Assembly (NCBI GenBank): GCA_027624955.1
Contig: JAQBTG010000011.1
Location: forward strand, 1 to 64,000
Source of the DNA: Pseudomonadota bacterium
GTDB lineage: Bacteria > Pseudomonadota > Alphaproteobacteria > UBA828
Reading direction: 5' to 3'
DNA: 64,000 nt
Positions 60,461 through 64,000 of the stretch are shown one piece after another. Position 1 is the stretch's first letter, and every line of letters begins with the position of its first letter. A program made the position numbers and the translations under genes. The notes under the pieces were generated by a model. The model was not told the DNA's origin. It ran no database searches and saw only the letters and a list, made by a program, of their open reading frames with translations.

Positions 60461-61693
60461 CTAGCTGACGAAATTAAGCCCTAACTTGCGCCAAACATCG
60501 CAGAGCGCGGCGATCAGCCGGTCCATCATGGCGTCGTCATGCAAGGGGCTCGGCGTGATGCGGAGGCGCTCGCTGCCTTTCGGCACGGTGGGGTAATTGA
60601 TCGGCTGGATATAGATACCGTAATCGGCCATCAGCATGTCGGAGGCCGCTTTGCAGCGCACCGGATCGCCGACCAGCACGGGCACGATATGGCTCTCGCT
60701 CGGCATCACCGGCAGGCCGGCTTTTTTTAGCTCGGCCTTGCAGCGCGCCGCGCGGTCTTGATGGCGCGTGCGCTCGGCATTGCTTGCTTTCAAATGGCGG
60801 ACGCTGGCGAGCGCGCCGGCAGCGATCGCTGGCGGCAGCGCGGTGGTGAAAATGAATCCGGGCGCGAAGCTGCGCACCACATCAATCAGCGGCGCCGAGC
60901 CGGCAATATAGCCGCCCATCACACCAAACGCTTTGGCCAGTGTGCCTTCGATCACGGTGAGGCGCTCCATCAAGCCTTCCTGCTCGGCAATGCCGCCGCC
61001 GCGCGGGCCGTAGAGGCCAACCGCATGGACTTCATCGAGATAAGTCATCGCGCCATAAAGCTCGGCGACATCGCAAATCTCTTTGATCGGCGCAATATCG
61101 CCGTCCATCGAATAGACCGATTCGAATGCCACCAGCTTAGGCACCGCCGGGTCGGCTTCGCGCAACAGGCGCTCAAGATCGGCCGGGTCGTTATGTTTGA
61201 AGATGGTCTTGCTGGCGCCACTGTGGCGGATGCCTTGAATCATCGAAGCGTGATTGAGCGCGTCGGAAAATACATGGCAATTCGGCAACACCTGAGCCAG
61301 CGTGCTGAGCGTCGCCTCATTCGAAATATAGCCTGAGGTGAATACCAATGCCGCCTGCTTGCCGTGCAGATCGGCGAGCTCGCGCTCCAGCGTCACCACC
61401 GGATGCGAGGTGCCGGAAATATTGCGGGTGCCGCCGGCGCCGGCGCCATGCGCCTTGATCGCCGCGGTCATCGCCTCCAGCACGGCGGCGTGTTGGCCCA
61501 TGCCGAGATAATCATTGCTGCACCAAATCGCGACGTCGCCAATTTCCTCGCCGGTCCCGGAATAGCGCCGCGCATGCGGATAGTTTCCAGCATGGCGCGC
61601 CAGTTCCGCGAACTCGCGGTAATTGCCTTGGTCCTTCAATTCCGAGATTTTCTCGGCGAAGAAGGCGTCGTAATCGATGCCGTCGTGATTCAT
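60461..61693 (-). CDS. hemA: 5-aminolevulinate synthase
   Basis: 410 residues. PLP fold type I with the catalytic Lys254 in [14 protein letters not shown], the cofactor His in [12 protein letters not shown], and Asp220 in [27 protein letters not shown] (82-95) binds substrate. It condenses glycine and succinyl-CoA to give ALA, the C4 route typical of alphaproteobacteria, which supports the taxonomic placement. ATG 61693. It lies 119 nt after the ppdK stop on the same strand but is probably separately transcribed. It depends on the PLP provided by pdxH. Confidence 0.96.
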   Translation of the reverse strand: MNHDGIDYDAFFAEKISELKDQGNYREFAELARHAGNYPHARRYSGTGEEIGDVAIWCSNDYLGMGQHAAVLEAMTAAIKAHGAGAGGTRNISGTSHPVVTLERELADLHGKQAALVFTSGYISNEATLSTLAQVLPNCHVFSDALNHASMIQGIRHSGASKTIFKHNDPADLERLLREADPAVPKLVAFESVYSMDGDIAPIKEICDVAELYGAMTYLDEVHAVGLYGPRGGGIAEQEGLMERLTVIEGTLAKAFGVMGGYIAGSAPLIDVVRSFAPGFIFTTALPPAIAAGALASVRHLKASNAERTRHQDRAARCKAELKKAGLPVMPSESHIVPVLVGDPVRCKAASDMLMADYGIYIQPINYPTVPKGSERLRITPSPLHDDAMMDRLIAALCDVWRKLGLNFVS

Positions 61694-61812
61694 TTGCTAG
61701 TTTTCCACCCGCGCGGCGTTTTGAAGTCCGAATCAGTATCGCCGAAAAGTCGCTATTTTCAATTAAACTTTGTTGTGAGCGCCGATATGCCGCAGGTCGC
61801 TGAAAACGGCGC

Positions 61813-64000
61813 TCAGCCCCGCTTTAACCTCGCTTGGGCAGCGGCGAGGCGGGCAATCGGCACCCGGTAGGGCGAGCAAGAGACGTAATCCAGGCCGCAT
61901 TTTTCGAAAAAATGAATCGAGGCGGGGTCGCCGCCATGCTCGCCGCAGACGCCAAGTTTGATGGCGGGCCGCGATTCGCGGCCGCGGTTACACGCGGTCT
62001 CGATCAGCTCGCCCACCCCTTCCTGATCGAGGCTGGCGAACGGGTCCTGGGTAAAGAGGCCCTGACGCACATAGCTGTCCATGAAGCTTGCGGCGTCGTC
62101 GCGGCTGATGCCGAGCGTGGTTTGGGTCAAATCATTGGTGCCGAAGCTGAAAAAATCGGCGACCTCGGCAATGTCGCCGGCACGCAGCGCCGCGCGCGGC
62201 AATTCGATCATGGTGCCGACGATATAGTCCGGCACGGTACCGCCTTCGCGCGTCAATTCCGCCGCCACGTCATCAACCAAAGTTTTCAATATTTTTAGCT
62301 CCGGCGCGCCCATCACCAGGGGAATCATGATTTCCAATATCGTCGCCTGGCTGCCGTCTATCTGGCTGGCTTCGATCGCCGCCTCGAAGATGGCGCGCAC
62401 CTGCATTTCGTAAATTTCGGGGTGCGAGATGCCAAGGCGGCAGCCGCGGTGGCCGAGCATCGGATTGTTCTCGCGCAACTGCGCCACGCGGGCGCTGACA
62501 TCCTCGAAGCTGACCTCGGCCGATTTGGCAACATCGCGAATCTCTGCTTCGCCATGCGGTAAAAATTCATGCAAGGGCGGGTCGAGCAGGCGGATCGTCA
62601 CCGGCAGCCCGGCCATGATGTGGAACAGTTCGACGAAATCCTGGCGTTGCATCGGCAGCAGTTTGGCCAGCGCCGTGCGCCGCCCGGCGCTGTCGTCGGC
62701 CAGGATCATCTCGCGCATGGCGATAATGCGCAGCGAATCGAAAAACATATGTTCGGTGCGGCAGAGGCCGATGCCTTCGGCGCCAAATTTCCGCGCCGTC
62801 GCGGCGTCCGCTGGGGTTTCGGCGTTGGCGCGCACGCCGAGGCCGCGGATTTCGTCGGCCCAGCCCATCAGAGTGGCGAACGCGTCCGACATTTCCGGCT
62901 CGATGGTCGGAATTTCGCCGGCTAATACTTCGCCGCGGCTGCCATCGACGGTGATCAGATCGCCTGCTTTCACCGTCACGCCGCCAACGCTGAAGCTGCC
63001 GCCTGCCACATCGATGCGCATCTCGATCGCGCCGGTGATGCACGGCCGGCCCATGCCGCGCGCTACCACGGCGGCGTGGCTGGTCATGCCGCCGCGGCTG
63101 GTGAGGATGGCGCGCGCCGCATGCATGCCGTGGATATCTTCCGGGCTGGTCTCGGGGCGCACCAAAATTACCGCCTCGCCCTTGGCGGCAAGGTCTTCGG
63201 CACGCTCGGACGAAAACACCACCTTGCCCGCTGCGGCGCCGGGCGATGCCGGCAGGCCGCGTGTCAACACATGGCGCGGCGCGTCTGGATCAAGCCTCGG
63301 ATGCAGTAATTGCTCCAGGGCTGCCGGCTCGATGCGCTGAACTGCGGCCGCCTGATCAAGCACGCCTTCCGCCACCATGTCGACCGCGATTTGCAGCGCC
63401 GCCGCCGCCGTGCGTTTGCCGGATCGGGTTTGCAGCATCCATAATTTACCCTTCTGTACGGTAAACTCGATGTCCTGCATGTCGCGGTAATGCGCCTCCA
63501 GGCGGCCCGCGATGTTGCCCAGTTCGGCATAGATCTCCGGCATCGACGTTTCCAGCGCTGGCGCGCTTGGCTTGTTCGCCCTCTTGCCGCCAGCCGCCTC
63601 ATTGCCGTCCGCCGCCAGCGGCTGCGGCGTGCGGATACCGGCGACCACATCCTCGCCCTGGGCGTTGATCAGATATTCGCCGTAAATCCGCTTGTCGCCG
63701 TTCGAAGGATTGCGCGTGAAGGCGACGCCGGTGGCGCAATCATTGCCCATATTGCCGAACACCATGGCCTGAATATTCACCGCCGTGCCCCAGCTTTCAG
63801 GGATATCGTAAAGCCGGCGATAGGTCAGAGCGCGCTCGTTCATCCAGGAATCAAACACCGCCCGCATGGCGCCCCATAGCTGTTCGCCAACATCCTGCGG
63901 GAACGGCGCGCCCAGGCGCGTAGTCACCAAATTCTTATACTGCTCAATCAGGCTCTGCCAATCCTCCGCCGTCATGTCGGTGTCGAGCGCGATGTTGCGC
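61813..64000 (-). CDS. ppdK: Pyruvate, phosphate dikinase; N-terminus beyond the window
   Basis: Frame open to the right edge with NIALDTDMTAEDW at the cut, so about 729 of some 890 residues are present, missing the N-terminal ATP-grasp part. The central phospho-His domain is visible as LTSRGGMTSHAAVVARGMGRPCITG (in parts: GGMTSHAAV, GRPCITG) with the catalytic His, and the C-terminal PEP/pyruvate barrel ends with KLGVCGEHGGDP carrying the catalytic Cys. It interconverts pyruvate and PEP with ATP and phosphate. Stop 61813. Convergent with nothing; followed by hemA. Confidence 0.95.
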   Translation of the reverse strand, partial: RNIALDTDMTAEDWQSLIEQYKNLVTTRLGAPFPQDVGEQLWGAMRAVFDSWMNERALTYRRLYDIPESWGTAVNIQAMVFGNMGNDCATGVAFTRNPSNGDKRIYGEYLINAQGEDVVAGIRTPQPLAADGNEAAGGKRANKPSAPALETSMPEIYAELGNIAGRLEAHYRDMQDIEFTVQKGKLWMLQTRSGKRTAAAALQIAVDMVAEGVLDQAAAVQRIEPAALEQLLHPRLDPDAPRHVLTRGLPASPGAAAGKVVFSSERAEDLAAKGEAVILVRPETSPEDIHGMHAARAILTSRGGMTSHAAVVARGMGRPCITGAIEMRIDVAGGSFSVGGVTVKAGDLITVDGSRGEVLAGEIPTIEPEMSDAFATLMGWADEIRGLGVRANAETPADAATARKFGAEGIGLCRTEHMFFDSLRIIAMREMILADDSAGRRTALAKLLPMQRQDFVELFHIMAGLPVTIRLLDPPLHEFLPHGEAEIRDVAKSAEVSFEDVSARVAQLRENNPMLGHRGCRLGISHPEIYEMQVRAIFEAAIEASQIDGSQATILEIMIPLVMGAPELKILKTLVDDVAAELTREGGTVPDYIVGTMIELPRAALRAGDIAEVADFFSFGTNDLTQTTLGISRDDAASFMDSYVRQGLFTQDPFASLDQEGVGELIETACNRGRESRPAIKLGVCGEHGGDPASIHFFEKCGLDYVSCSPYRVPIARLAAAQARLKRG

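Noticed and set aside
1-64000. tRNA, rRNA, CRISPR, complete insertion sequences
   Set aside because: I looked for cloverleaf-like 75-90-nt patterns, evenly spaced repeats and transposase motifs (DDE-like) and saw none. A computed scan would be decisive.

Overview
The window reads as a chromosomal segment of a GC-rich alphaproteobacterium, probably an uncultured Rhodospirillales-like lineage. The pointers are a C4-pathway 5-aminolevulinate synthase (hemA), pyruvate phosphate dikinase, a Rickettsia 17-kDa-antigen-type lipoprotein, an xseB-ispA-tlyA block, and many Shine-Dalgarno-led, tightly packed operons. I see no rRNA, tRNA, CRISPR array, phage or complete insertion sequence. Most of the window is catabolic and oxidative, with a few housekeeping islands.

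Left end (1-10207, mostly minus strand): two class III aminotransferases, a PotABCD-type polyamine-class ABC importer and a two-subunit N,N-dimethylformamidase-type amidase lie head to tail. A 25-bp GGTCTA/TAGACC palindrome sits in front of the first gene. An SDR lies just upstream. Divergently from it run a FluG-like amidohydrolase, an N-formylglutamate amidohydrolase-type enzyme, a flavin reductase and an alpha/beta hydrolase. I read this as a pathway that imports an amine or amide, cuts an amide bond and removes amino groups; the substrate is unknown.

14311-21399: a GntR/FadR-type regulator sits at the head of a minus-strand run (LLM flavin-dependent oxidoreductase, esterase, SDR, serine hydrolase). 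It faces a plus-strand pair: an unrecognised cysteine-rich protein and a second SDR resembling the one in the minus run. A palindrome with the same GGTCTA core lies between them. 21391-24293 holds the AmmeMemoRadiSam pair (radical SAM AmrS and a Memo-AMMECR1 fusion) and a small exported protein. 24384-26479 has a second N-formylglutamate amidohydrolase-type enzyme, an isochorismatase-type hydrolase and a cupin.

26520-36276: a wrecked ornithine-cyclodeaminase-family pseudogene, a 940-residue multi-PAS hybrid histidine kinase, an intact ornithine-cyclodeaminase homologue, and a hydantoinase/oxoprolinase operon with two tandem B subunits and one A subunit. 36448-49469 is largely housekeeping: Do-type protease, lipoproteins, histone-deacetylase-type amidohydrolase, xseB, ispA, tlyA, fabI, aroC, pdxH and a CDF metal exporter. 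Within it lie an acyl-CoA-dehydrogenase-fold enzyme with the signature of 3-sulfinopropanoyl-CoA desulfinase and a TTC38-like TPR protein.

49482-60394: an MFS carrier, a metallo-beta-lactamase-fold protein, an atypical SDR, and an isoquinoline-1-oxidoreductase-type molybdenum hydroxylase whose large subunit is frameshifted, with its 2Fe-2S subunit and a diheme cytochrome c. Then come an amidohydrolase, a ceramidase-family membrane protein, a Rossmann oxidoreductase, a lipase-like hydrolase and a small membrane protein. The right edge holds hemA and the C-terminal three quarters of ppdK.

All family assignments were made by eye from sequence motifs; no database search was possible.
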